Source of the DNA: Spirochaetales bacterium
Lineage (GTDB): Bacteria; Spirochaetota; Spirochaetia; B11-G9
DNA length: 7,721 bases
Direction: 5' to 3'
NCBI GenBank assembly: GCA_027077185.1
Contig: JALTGJ010000364.1
Location: 1 to 7,721 of the forward strand
The notes under the pieces were generated by a model. That model made no database searches. It had not been told where the DNA came from and saw only the letters and a list, made by a program, of their open reading frames with translations. This document shows positions 1 through 7,000 of the stretch, one piece after another. Every line of letters starts with the position of its first letter. The stretch's first letter is position 1. The position numbers were made by a program, and so were the translations under genes.

Positions 1-10
1 GATTAAGGCT

Positions 11-325
11 ATGCTGGGTAAAGTGGGAGGTACTTCCTATTCAAAACTGGATGCTATTATAAATATAATTTTTCTACTATTAATAAGTTTTTTCTTTATT
101 ACTGAGCTTACGACCCATTGGCTTCCTTCATTTATTTCGCTTGAGTTAAGTGTTCTTCTTGTTTCTATAAAAATTGTCTGGATGATACATTCTCAGCAAA
201 AATTTAATCACTTTCAGTTCTGGATTCTTAATTCCATGGAATATCGAATAAATCAGGTTGGCAATAAGATAAAAAAAATAGAAAAAAATATTTCCTCAAT
301 TGAAAATAATATGAAGTCTGACTAA
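11..325 (+). CDS. Small two-helix membrane protein with C-terminal coiled coil, probably 5'-truncated
   Basis: I do not recognise the family by name. The visible 104 residues have two hydrophobic segments, about residues 15-33 and 38-59, joined by a short turn (THWLP). A polar stretch with aromatic residues (HFQFWILNS) follows, then a basic C-terminal helix. In that helix I80, V83, I87, I90, I94, I97 and M101 fall in a perfect 3-4 heptad spacing, so a coiled coil and oligomerisation are likely. Both termini would lie on the same side of the membrane, probably the cytoplasm. The reading frame stays open from the ATG at 11 back to base 2, and only a poor AAGG with 2-nt spacing precedes that ATG, so the real start is probably outside the window. 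The next gene on the same strand starts 161 bp downstream. The composition is plausible for a real gene, but no function can be given. Confidence 0.6.
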   Translation: MLGKVGGTSYSKLDAIINIIFLLLISFFFITELTTHWLPSFISLELSVLLVSIKIVWMIHSQQKFNHFQFWILNSMEYRINQVGNKIKKIEKNISSIENNMKSD

Positions 326-486
326 TATTTTTTTCCAATTTAGCAAGTAACACCAGAAATCAACTTCATTTTCACGGTCAGGCTATTGAAAAAATAAGTA
401 GAATATACTACTTTCTCTTTTGTATCGATCGACCTACCCCAAAACAAACAACATCAGATATAAAAACTAATTGATCGGGAAGAAAA
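326..486. other. 161-bp intergenic region, no gene seen
   Basis: This is AT-rich sequence between two + strand genes. It has a run of seven T just after the upstream stop codon, with no stable stem before it, so it is not a convincing terminator. A TATACT at 404-409 resembles a -10 box, but the nearest TTGAAA (386-391) is only 12 bp away, which is too short for a standard sigma-70 promoter. A second -10-like TATAAA lies at 459-464 without a -35 partner. A small inverted repeat at 396-413 is listed separately. Confidence 0.5.
396..413. repeat. Small inverted repeat upstream of the M23 peptidase gene
   Basis: Six-base arms AAGTAG (396-401) and CTACTT (408-413) flank a 6-nt AATATA centre. The repeat overlaps the -10-like TATACT at 404-409, so it could be an operator. 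The T-rich sequence after it (TTCTCTTTTG) would also allow a weak terminator for the upstream gene. The arms are short, and chance is a real alternative in AT-rich DNA. Confidence 0.25.
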
Positions 487-1968
487 ATGGCAGCGGGAAT
501 TCACGAAAATAGTGTGAATATTGCAAAAACAGCCCTACTATGGCTTAAAAAAGAAACATCATACTCAACGAAACCGGTAAGAATGACCTTTGACGGGGTT
601 ACCCCTGGTACATATATGATAAATATCCTTTTAATTAATAAAAAAGAACTGTTTATTCAGGAAATACTATCTTCTGAACTCAAAGGTCAGATTGTCTACC
701 GCAGCTGGAATTTAAAATATAATTCACAGTGGAATATTTCCAGCCTTGATAAACTGGGAATTCCGGTAATGTATAAGGATATAAAAAAAGAAAGTACAAA
801 TTTTATGTCAAAATTAGATTTGATCCTTGCAATTCAAGCCAGCAGGGGATCATATTTTTCAGAATCCCTTGATGAGGCTGAGAAAATACTTAATATCACT
901 TTACCTGTAAACCCTGTGGCTGACAGAGGCAGTTTTTTAAATCGTATAAATATGTTCCTATCACAATATACAGCAATAGTAATTTCATCAACTGTGGCTA
1001 CTGGTGTAATTATTCTAAGTCTTATATATGTCTTTAATATTGTTAAATTTCATAATGCAATGGAATCTTCAATTAAAGAATACTCAACCCAGGTTGATTA
1101 TAAAGTAAATAATTTTTTTGAAAATACTGAGGATGAATTATCCACCCTGGTTAACGATGTAAAGGATAATCAGAAAAATTTCGAGTTTGACAGGCATAAT
1201 TCTTATTTAAATGTTATAAGAATGGCAGAAGAACTAACAAGATACCTTCCAGCAAGAAAAGAAGCCTACAAACTAATTGCAAATAATATTTCAACTGCAG
1301 CAACATACAGTGAAATAATTTATGAAATATCAAGATTACCCAGTGAAGAATATCAGGCAAGAATTTTTTTAGCAACAAACAGGGATTCTGTTATCCCACT
1401 AAGCAAATGGAATCCCGTTTTCTCACGTATGATCTATCCTGTTAAACTCAGTAATGAAAAAAATGATGGAAAGGGATTTAGAGTTACAGACGGTTATATG
1501 ACAGCAAGAGAAAACCCCTTTGGAAGCGGAGGAACAACCCCTCATTATGCTATTGATATTATTAATGTCAGTAATATTTCCTATGTGGATCATGCAGGTG
1601 AAATTATTCGGGAGGGGAATCCCCCTGGAGATATCGTTGCAGTCTACCCCGGCACTGTTATTGAAAAGGGTTTTGATAAGAGTTACGGAAATCATATAAC
1701 TATTAAACATGCACTTTTTACTGAACTGTCAGCGTTATACCCGGAAGCAACAGGCTGGGCAACTTTTTATGCACATATGAAAACCATGTCTACTTATAAT
1801 AAAGGAGATTTTGTTTCAGCAAACCAGAAATTAGGATTAATTGGAGATACAGGAAAATCTACGGGTCCTCATCTTCATTTTGAAGTACGAATCTATGAAA
1901 AATCCGGGATCTACAAAGACGATACGGGTAGATTTAATAAGGTAAATCCATTTCCGACTAAATCATGA
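487..1968 (+). CDS. Membrane-anchored M23 (LytM-type) zinc metallopeptidase
   Basis: Predicted peptidoglycan endopeptidase of 493 aa. A cytosolic N-terminal domain (about 1-160, mixed alpha/beta, not recognised) is followed by one transmembrane helix at about 161-183. Next comes a polar helical stretch (about 187-300, possibly coiled coil), then the M23 domain (about 325-490), which should face the periplasm or cell exterior. The zinc site is complete: H353 and D357 (HYAID) and H464 (second His of HLHFE). H462 and H430 (YAHM) match the catalytic histidines. The domain carries extra loops relative to minimal LytM, after HxxxD (about 360-380) and before YAHM (about 408-425). There is no N-terminal signal peptide, so the helix acts as a signal anchor. 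The start is supported by GGGA six bases upstream of ATG 487. The intact active site suggests a working hydrolase rather than a LytM-type activator. The substrate bond is not determinable. The gene ends 37 bp from the convergent gpmI stop. Confidence 0.9.
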   Translation: MAAGIHENSVNIAKTALLWLKKETSYSTKPVRMTFDGVTPGTYMINILLINKKELFIQEILSSELKGQIVYRSWNLKYNSQWNISSLDKLGIPVMYKDIKKESTNFMSKLDLILAIQASRGSYFSESLDEAEKILNITLPVNPVADRGSFLNRINMFLSQYTAIVISSTVATGVIILSLIYVFNIVKFHNAMESSIKEYSTQVDYKVNNFFENTEDELSTLVNDVKDNQKNFEFDRHNSYLNVIRMAEELTRYLPARKEAYKLIANNISTAATYSEIIYEISRLPSEEYQARIFLATNRDSVIPLSKWNPVFSRMIYPVKLSNEKNDGKGFRVTDGYMTARENPFGSGGTTPHYAIDIINVSNISYVDHAGEIIREGNPPGDIVAVYPGTVIEKGFDKSYGNHITIKHALFTELSALYPEATGWATFYAHMKTMSTYNKGDFVSANQKLGLIGDTGKSTGPHLHFEVRIYEKSGIYKDDTGRFNKVNPFPTKS

Positions 1969-1971
1969 AAG

Positions 1972-2007
1972 AGTTGTAAGGGCAAGGCATGCCTTGCCCC
2001 AACAACT
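1972..2007. repeat. GC-rich palindrome between convergent stop codons (REP/MITE-like)
   Basis: Bases 1980-1999 form a perfect 20-bp palindrome with half-site GGGCAAGGCA. Outside it, after two mismatched bases on each side, the arms continue for 6 bp (AGTTGT at 1972-1977, ACAACT at 2002-2007). The G+C-rich core stands out sharply against the AT-rich surroundings. It fills nearly all of the gap between the M23 stop (1966-1968) and the gpmI stop (2006-2008), and overlaps the gpmI stop. It could fold in either transcript and act as a bidirectional terminator or 3'-end stabiliser. However, no T-tract follows on either strand, so a classic intrinsic terminator is not supported. It resembles the dispersed intergenic palindromes seen in many bacterial genomes. 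Copy number cannot be judged here. Confidence 0.7.
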
Positions 2008-3658
2008 ACAGATCTAAAACACTTTCATCGTAATCAACAGGAGCTACAAACCCTAAGAGTTCAATACAGGTTGCAGCCAAAGAACTTATACCCAGCCCTT
2101 CCTTTAATTCAGACTTATACTCACCCTTACCTGCAGGATCATAAATAATACATGGAACAGGATTTAAAGAGTGGGAAGTTTTTGCCTTTGGACGTCCATC
2201 CTCCCTAAACACAAGCTCGCCTGTTTTCTTATTATGTTCAAACATATCATCAGAGTTTCCATGATCCGCACTAATTATCATTATCCCACCGTTTTTTTCA
2301 ACTACAGATTTAATACGTCCAATACTTAAATCAAGTGCTTCCAAAGAGCAGATAACTGCTTCATAATTACCTGTATGTCCTACCATATCGCCATTTGGAA
2401 AATTCATTTTTATAAAATCATATTCTCCGGATTCGATAGTTTTAATTACATTGTCTGCAATTTCTGCACACTTCATCCATGGACGTTGCTCAAAAGGAAG
2501 TACATCTGAAGGTATTTCAACATAGGTTTCCAGATCTTCGCTAAATTTACCACTCCTGTTACCATTAAAAAAGTAGGTAATATGACCGAATTTCTGAGTC
2601 TCACTAATTGAATACTGTGTTACACCACTGGCTGTAAGATATTCACACATAGTTCTGTCAATTGATGGAGGGGAAACCAGATACTGGGAAGGAACATGAA
2701 GATCTCCATCATATTCCATCATTCCTGCATATTCTATATCCGGAACCCGTTTACGGTCAAAGCGCTCAAAGGTATTGCCAGTTTCAAACGCAGCAGTTAT
2801 TTCCAAAGCCCTGTCCCCTCTAAAATTAAAGAGTATAAAACTATCACCATCTTCTACTGTTCCAACAGGACCTGATTCATCACTTATTACAAATGGAGGA
2901 ATATCCTGATCAATAGCACCTGATTCATTTCTTAGAGTTTCGATTGCCTCATGAGAAGATTTAAACGACCTTCCCTCTCCAAGAACATGGGTTTCCCAGC
3001 CCTCTTTAACCATATTCCAGTTGGCATTGTATCTGTCCATAGTAATTACCATCCGACCTCCACCGGAAGCAATTGCTATATCAAAATTTTCAGATCGTTG
3101 TTTTGAAAGGAAATCTTCAAAAGGATCAAAAAAATCAAAAGCGGAAGTTTCCCCAACATCCCTGCCATCAAGAAGTGCATGTATTCTAACACGTTTTATC
3201 CCGTCTTTCTTAGCTCTTACAATCATGGCCTTGAGGTGTTCTATATGGGAATGTACATTTCCATCTGAAAGCAGACCAAGGAAATGAAGTGTACTGTTTT
3301 TATCGTTTACATTATTTGTTAATTTCCGCCAGACTTCACCTTCAAACATTTTTCCGGTCTTTATGGAATTTGAAACAAGCTTAGCACCCTGATCAAAGAC
3401 TCTGCCGCAGCCTATTGCATTATGTCCTACCTCGCTGTTTCCCATATCTCCATCATCAGGAAGACCTACAGCCTTTCCATGGGCTTTTAGCTTAACCATA
3501 GGATTCTCTGCCATTAGATCATCAAGGATTTCGGTGTGTGCAGCAGCAAAACTGTCACCTTCCTTATACTTACCAAAACCCACTCCGTCCATAATAATTA
3601 GAACAACAGGTCCTTTACGTTTTGCAAAATTTTTATTTATTTTTAATGCTTCAACCAT
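2006..3658 (-). CDS. gpmI: 2,3-bisphosphoglycerate-independent phosphoglycerate mutase
   Basis: Cytosolic Mn-dependent enzyme of the alkaline phosphatase superfamily that interconverts 3- and 2-phosphoglycerate in glycolysis and gluconeogenesis. The 550-aa protein keeps the whole active site: D24 (IIMDGVG), the phosphorylated S75 (MGNSEVGH), D424 and H428 (GDMVGH), D465 and H466 (SADHGNSD) and H496 (KTSHSLNP). The substrate-binding motif HALLDGRD is also present. MGNSEVGHNAIGCGR followed by FDQGAKLV, and ASGGGRMVITMDRY, resemble the plant/protist branch more than the E. coli type, and the length fits that branch. The start at 3658 is chosen because GGGGGAG lies just upstream and it gives a family-like N-terminus. 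The frame stays open to 3811, but that extension translates the repeat at 3714-3751 and overlaps the upstream gene. The TAG stop at 2006-2008 lies at the edge of a palindrome. It is the last gene of the minus-strand run. Confidence 0.96.
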   Translation of the reverse strand: MVEALKINKNFAKRKGPVVLIIMDGVGFGKYKEGDSFAAAHTEILDDLMAENPMVKLKAHGKAVGLPDDGDMGNSEVGHNAIGCGRVFDQGAKLVSNSIKTGKMFEGEVWRKLTNNVNDKNSTLHFLGLLSDGNVHSHIEHLKAMIVRAKKDGIKRVRIHALLDGRDVGETSAFDFFDPFEDFLSKQRSENFDIAIASGGGRMVITMDRYNANWNMVKEGWETHVLGEGRSFKSSHEAIETLRNESGAIDQDIPPFVISDESGPVGTVEDGDSFILFNFRGDRALEITAAFETGNTFERFDRKRVPDIEYAGMMEYDGDLHVPSQYLVSPPSIDRTMCEYLTASGVTQYSISETQKFGHITYFFNGNRSGKFSEDLETYVEIPSDVLPFEQRPWMKCAEIADNVIKTIESGEYDFIKMNFPNGDMVGHTGNYEAVICSLEALDLSIGRIKSVVEKNGGIMIISADHGNSDDMFEHNKKTGELVFREDGRPKAKTSHSLNPVPCIIYDPAGKGEYKSELKEGLGISSLAATCIELLGFVAPVDYDESVLDL

Positions 3659-3660
3659 TT

Positions 3661-3667
3661 CTCCCCC
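3661..3667 (-). promoter_or_regulatory. Strong ribosome binding site that fixes the gpmI start
   Basis: On the minus strand GGGGGAG sits two to three bases before the ATG at 3658 (GGGGGAGAAATG). The spacing is short, but it is the only purine-rich site near a plausible family start. No such site supports the alternative start at 3811, so the upstream open frame is judged non-coding. Confidence 0.6.
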
Positions 3668-3674
3668 ATAACAT

Positions 3675-3696
3675 CTGTATTCTATATTAGATACAG
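3675..3696. repeat. Imperfect inverted repeat in the gpmI leader
   Basis: Arms CTGTAT (3675-3680) and ATACAG (3691-3696) continue inward as CTA (3682-3684) and TAG (3688-3690), with one unpaired T (3681) and a 3-nt centre. This gives a 9-bp stem with one bulge, ending about 8 nt from the gpmI ribosome binding site in the minus-strand transcript. It could be a protein-binding operator or an RNA hairpin affecting translation or 5'-end stability. A chance AT-rich repeat is possible. Confidence 0.35.
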
Positions 3697-3713
3697 TGTC
3701 TATCACCAAATTT

Positions 3714-3751
3714 GTGTGGGTAGGGACAAGCCCTACCCCTACACCCCTACA
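3714..3751. repeat. GC-rich inverted repeat with tandem octamer between transporter and gpmI (REP/MITE-like)
   Basis: An 8-bp stem, GGGTAGGG (3718-3725) and CCCTACCC (3731-3738), encloses an ACAAG loop. It extends by GTGT (3714-3717) pairing with ACAC (3741-3744) across a 2-nt bulge. The right arm runs into a tandem direct repeat of CCCCTACA (3736-3743 and 3744-3751). On the minus strand the element begins TGTAGGGG, and its TAG is the stop codon of the cation transporter gene. No T-tract follows in the minus direction, so it is more likely a dispersed intergenic repeat or a transcript-processing hairpin than an intrinsic terminator. Confidence 0.65.
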
Positions 3752-4664
3752 TTGAATTTTTGGACAGGCCAAATTTCTCGGCCTTCTCTTCATTTCCTGT
3801 TGGTTCCACATGAATAATTACATCATATACATTTTCAATTCTATTTTGAATGCAGTCATGTACTTTTTTTGATATTTCATGCCCCTCTGTAACAGAAAGA
3901 TTACCATCTACTTCGATATCCATGTCAATTACATACATAGTATTAATTTTTCTAATTCTTGTGCGATGAGGATTTTTAACCCCCTCAACACCACATGCAG
4001 CACCAAAAACCTCATCATAGACTGAATGATCGGCCAGACCATCCATAAGCTCAATATTTGTTTCTAAAAAGATATCAAATGCAACTTTCATAATCCAGGC
4101 ACTCACAAGAAGTGCCGTGATTAAATCCAGCAATGGAAGCTTAAGAACAAATGTAAAGACCAACCCAAGCAAAACACTAAATGATATTAAAATATCATTC
4201 ATCATATTTTTTGAATCTGCAATAAGCATAGAACTGTTTACCTTTTTACCTGCTCTATATTTGTAAAAGGCAAGAAAGGCCTTACCCAAAATTGAAGCAA
4301 TAACAAAATATACGGCATAAACATCAGGAACAGATCTTTCACTTCCGCTTAGAATGTGTCTGATCGAAGAAAATGCAAGTTGTGCTCCGGCAAAAAATAT
4401 AATAAAGGACAGCGATTTTGTTGCCAGAGTCTCCGCTCTGCCATGGCCATAGGGATGCTCCCTGTCCGGCGGCTGATCTGCTATCTTAGAAGCCAAAAGA
4501 GTAACAAATGACGTAACTATATCTGTAGCAGAATCTATTCCATCTCCCAATAAGGCATAGGATCCACTTAGTATTCCAGCTGTTATTTTTATTATTGCCA
4601 AAAAACTATTACCAATAATCCCTACCCAGGACGCTTTTCTAATGACCTTTGTTCTCGTACTCAT
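3747..4664 (-). CDS. Cation diffusion facilitator (CDF) family metal efflux transporter
   Basis: Inner-membrane proton/divalent-metal antiporter of 305 aa with six predicted helices (about 13-32, 36-58, 79-101, 113-133, 158-176, 178-200) and a cytosolic CDF dimerisation domain (about 205-290). Compared with E. coli YiiP from memory, the transport site reads D44, D48, N153, D157, where YiiP has D45, D49, H153, D157. The usual His is therefore Asn, which argues against a standard zinc site and makes Mn, Fe or another metal possible. Site B is intact as D67, H70 and H74 (DREHPYGHG). In the C-terminal domain H233, H262 and H285 are kept, but D249 stands where YiiP has H248. The start overlaps the upstream aminopeptidase stop by one base (TAATG), with GAGG five bases before, so translation is probably coupled. 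The TAG stop lies inside a GC-rich repeat, and the last one or two codons may derive from it. The metal is not assigned. Confidence 0.93.
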   Translation of the reverse strand: MSTRTKVIRKASWVGIIGNSFLAIIKITAGILSGSYALLGDGIDSATDIVTSFVTLLASKIADQPPDREHPYGHGRAETLATKSLSFIIFFAGAQLAFSSIRHILSGSERSVPDVYAVYFVIASILGKAFLAFYKYRAGKKVNSSMLIADSKNMMNDILISFSVLLGLVFTFVLKLPLLDLITALLVSAWIMKVAFDIFLETNIELMDGLADHSVYDEVFGAACGVEGVKNPHRTRIRKINTMYVIDMDIEVDGNLSVTEGHEISKKVHDCIQNRIENVYDVIIHVEPTGNEEKAEKFGLSKNSM

Positions 4665-6436
4665 TAAATCCTCTGTGTTTTCTCCCTAAGCCAGACCTTT
4701 TCAGTTTCTTCCAATAGAGGGCTAAGTTCAGAGTAAACCCGTTCATGATAGTTATCAATCCATTCTATCTGACTTTCTGTCAATATATCAGCATCAATTA
4801 AATCCAATTCAAGGGGACATAATGTTAAGGTTTCAAATGAAAGAAAATTTTCTGATTTTCCAATACTTGTATTACCTGCAAGAACAAGATTTTCTATTCG
4901 TATACCATATTTACCTTCAAGATAAAGACCAGGTTCATTGGATATTATCATGCCTTCCTTTATTTCAACATCCACAGCTTTGGTACTTATAACCTGTGGA
5001 CCTTCATGAACATTCAGAAAAAAACCAACTCCATGGCCTGTACCATGACCGTAATTTCTACCTTCGTCCCAAAGAGCTTTCCGTGCAAGAATATCCAACT
5101 GAACTCCCTTAGTTCCTTTAGGGAACACAGCCAGAGCAAGATCAATATGGCCCTTAAGCACCAGGGTGTAATCATGAATAATATCTGCTTCCATATCCCC
5201 GGATTTAAATACCCTGGTAATATCTGTGGTACCATCCAGATACTGACCACCGGAATCCAGAAGTAACAGTCCAGGAGAACTTAAAGTATAGACACTTTTT
5301 TCATTTGCAGAATAATGTATTATTGCCCCATGATCATTAAACCCGGCTATTGTGGAAAAACTTGGTCCCATAAATCCATCCTGGAGGCTTCTAAAATCTG
5401 CCAGTTTTTCCGCTATACTTAGTTCTGTAAGTTGTCCTTTCGGCCAGTTTTCTTCCAGCCAAATCATAAATTTAACAAGGGCTGAACCATCTTTTTTCAT
5501 GGCATTTTTTACAGAAGATATCTCAGCTTTATTCTTAACTGCCTTCATACCGACAGTTATATCCTTTTTCTGTACTAATTCCCAATCATTAGTAAATAGA
5601 TTTGCAACACCAATACTCGTATTTCCAGGGGCGAGGTTTATCCGTCCGGGTTTCAGAGTTTTTATATGATTTCCAATCTCGATATATGATATTAGTTGAA
5701 TTCCATCCGCAGTAAACAGTTCACTCAGATCATTGGGAATCTGTCCTTCATTTATGTAGAGGAATACTTTATCTTTGGAAATCATCAAATAACTTAAAAA
5801 CAGAGGGTTAAAATTTATATCACTTCCCCTAAGGTTTAACATCCATGCAATATCAGGTAAGGAAGAAATCAGATACCAGAATAGATTTTCCTTTTCCATC
5901 CAGGCTTTTATATCAGATATTTTCTCAAGCCTGGATCTACCAGTATATCTGATATCAAGTTGAAAGACAGGCCTGCAGGGAAATCCAGGTCTATCTTCCC
6001 AGACTTCATCCAGAAGATCTTCTGTGCCTCTATAATTCAAACCGTATTTCGATAATTTAAGCTCTATATCTTTCTTATTTTCCAAAGAACTGGTCCACAC
6101 ATTACTTCCTATGGTTGATCCTGATTCAAGTTCTTCACTCAACCATTCCAGGTAATCAGGAACATCTGGCAAACCCACTTTAAACAGAATTATTTCTGTT
6201 TGTTTGAGTTCATCTGATGCCTGCAGAAAATACCTTGAATCTGTCCATAAGCCTGCTTTATCTGCAGTTACTACTACTAATCCTGCAGATCCTGTAAACC
6301 CTGATATCCATTTTCTTGTCGCCCATCTTTCAGCAGTATACTCACTCATATGAGGGTCACTGCCGCTTATAATATAAGCGTCCACACCTTCTTTTTTCAT
6401 AACTTTTCTTAATTTATTTATTCGATCATTTATCAT
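4664..6436 (-). CDS. Xaa-Pro aminopeptidase, M24B family (APP1 type)
   Basis: Cytosolic dinuclear-metal (usually Mn) aminopeptidase that removes an N-terminal residue preceding proline. The 590 aa show the three-domain layout of the eukaryotic XPNPEP1-like branch: two creatinase-like N-terminal domains (about 1-300), then a pita-bread catalytic domain (about 310-530) and a C-terminal tail. This is longer than the roughly 440-residue E. coli PepP. Metal ligands are complete: D394 and D405 (LLDSGGQY, GTTDITR), H468 (GTGHGVG), E501 (SNEPG) and E515 (IRIEN). H374 (IIHYSA) and H477 (NVHEGP) match the catalytic histidines. The start at 6436 is chosen for AGGAGA at good spacing and for the family-like MINDRINKLRKVM. 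The frame extends 12 codons further, to 6472, without a ribosome binding site. It lies 38 bp after pth and overlaps the transporter gene by one base. Confidence 0.95.
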   Translation of the reverse strand: MINDRINKLRKVMKKEGVDAYIISGSDPHMSEYTAERWATRKWISGFTGSAGLVVVTADKAGLWTDSRYFLQASDELKQTEIILFKVGLPDVPDYLEWLSEELESGSTIGSNVWTSSLENKKDIELKLSKYGLNYRGTEDLLDEVWEDRPGFPCRPVFQLDIRYTGRSRLEKISDIKAWMEKENLFWYLISSLPDIAWMLNLRGSDINFNPLFLSYLMISKDKVFLYINEGQIPNDLSELFTADGIQLISYIEIGNHIKTLKPGRINLAPGNTSIGVANLFTNDWELVQKKDITVGMKAVKNKAEISSVKNAMKKDGSALVKFMIWLEENWPKGQLTELSIAEKLADFRSLQDGFMGPSFSTIAGFNDHGAIIHYSANEKSVYTLSSPGLLLLDSGGQYLDGTTDITRVFKSGDMEADIIHDYTLVLKGHIDLALAVFPKGTKGVQLDILARKALWDEGRNYGHGTGHGVGFFLNVHEGPQVISTKAVDVEIKEGMIISNEPGLYLEGKYGIRIENLVLAGNTSIGKSENFLSFETLTLCPLELDLIDADILTESQIEWIDNYHERVYSELSPLLEETEKVWLREKTQRI

Positions 6437-6474
6437 AAATATCTCCTGTAGAACAGTATCATATAATAACAATT

Positions 6475-6999
6475 TTATTCTGCTAAAATAGTCTCAAGCT
6501 CAGCAGCACACTTCTCCACAAAACTGATAAGCCCTATCTCTTCATCCTGGGTAAACCTTCCCAGAACAAATGAACTTACACTGCCATGAACAGGTCGTCC
6601 AATACCCATTCGCAAGCGGTAGTAATTACTACTGCCCAAATGCTGCGTAATAGAGCGAAGGCCGTTATGGCCTCCTGCCCCTCCACCCTTCTTTACTGCA
6701 AGTGTCTCAAAAGGCAGTTCCAGATCATCATGAATTACTATTATTTCTTCCGGTTTTATTTTAAAAAAATGGGCAGCAGCCTGAACACTTTTTCCAGTAT
6801 TGTTCATAAAGGTTTCCGGTTTTAGAAAAATAACTTTATTTGTTCCTGCAAAATAATCTGTCCATAGCCCATTAAACTTTTTTTTCCAGTTAAAATTAGA
6901 AAATCCCTGAATCTCCGAGAGAACCATCCATGCTATGTTATGTCTGGTTTTTTCATACTCTCTACCGGGATTCCCTGCAAATACTGCCATTTTTATCAT
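6475..6999 (-). CDS. pth: Peptidyl-tRNA hydrolase
   Basis: Cytosolic esterase that releases tRNA from peptidyl-tRNAs dropped by stalled ribosomes, normally essential in bacteria. The 174 aa carry the family signatures: GNPG with N10, then KTRHN with the catalytic H20, TFMN with N66, IHDDLELP with D91, and GGGAGGHNGLRS with N112. These match E. coli N10, H20, N68, D93 and N114 with a constant two-residue shift after H20. The protein is about 20 residues shorter than E. coli Pth, mostly at the C-terminal end. The usual GLGNPG reads FAGNPG, a mild divergence. The start codon lies one base after the stop of the upstream gene (TAGTATG). The nearest purine-rich site, AGGA, is about 12 bases away inside the upstream gene, so initiation probably depends on translational coupling. 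M4 is a possible alternative start, but MIK is the usual family beginning. Confidence 0.96.
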   Translation of the reverse strand: MIKMAVFAGNPGREYEKTRHNIAWMVLSEIQGFSNFNWKKKFNGLWTDYFAGTNKVIFLKPETFMNNTGKSVQAAAHFFKIKPEEIIVIHDDLELPFETLAVKKGGGAGGHNGLRSITQHLGSSNYYRLRMGIGRPVHGSVSSFVLGRFTQDEEIGLISFVEKCAAELETILAE

Positions 7000-7000
7000 A

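Noticed and set aside
386..409. TTGAAA / TATACT promoter for the M23 gene
   Set aside because: The spacer is only 12 bp, too short for a sigma-70 promoter, so I do not claim it.
1423..1710. - strand open frame opposite the M23 domain
   Set aside because: It is antisense to the conserved catalytic region, with no ribosome binding site or known motifs.
3021..3287. + strand open frame opposite gpmI
   Set aside because: It lies wholly antisense to a strongly supported enzyme gene, and its translation shows no recognisable domain.
5006..5669. Several open frames on both strands within the aminopeptidase gene
   Set aside because: They overlap the conserved catalytic domain in other frames and lack protein-like features.
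6437..6472. Twelve-codon N-terminal extension of the Xaa-Pro aminopeptidase
   Set aside because: No ribosome binding site precedes 6472, while AGGAGA precedes the ATG at 6436 and the family N-terminus starts there.
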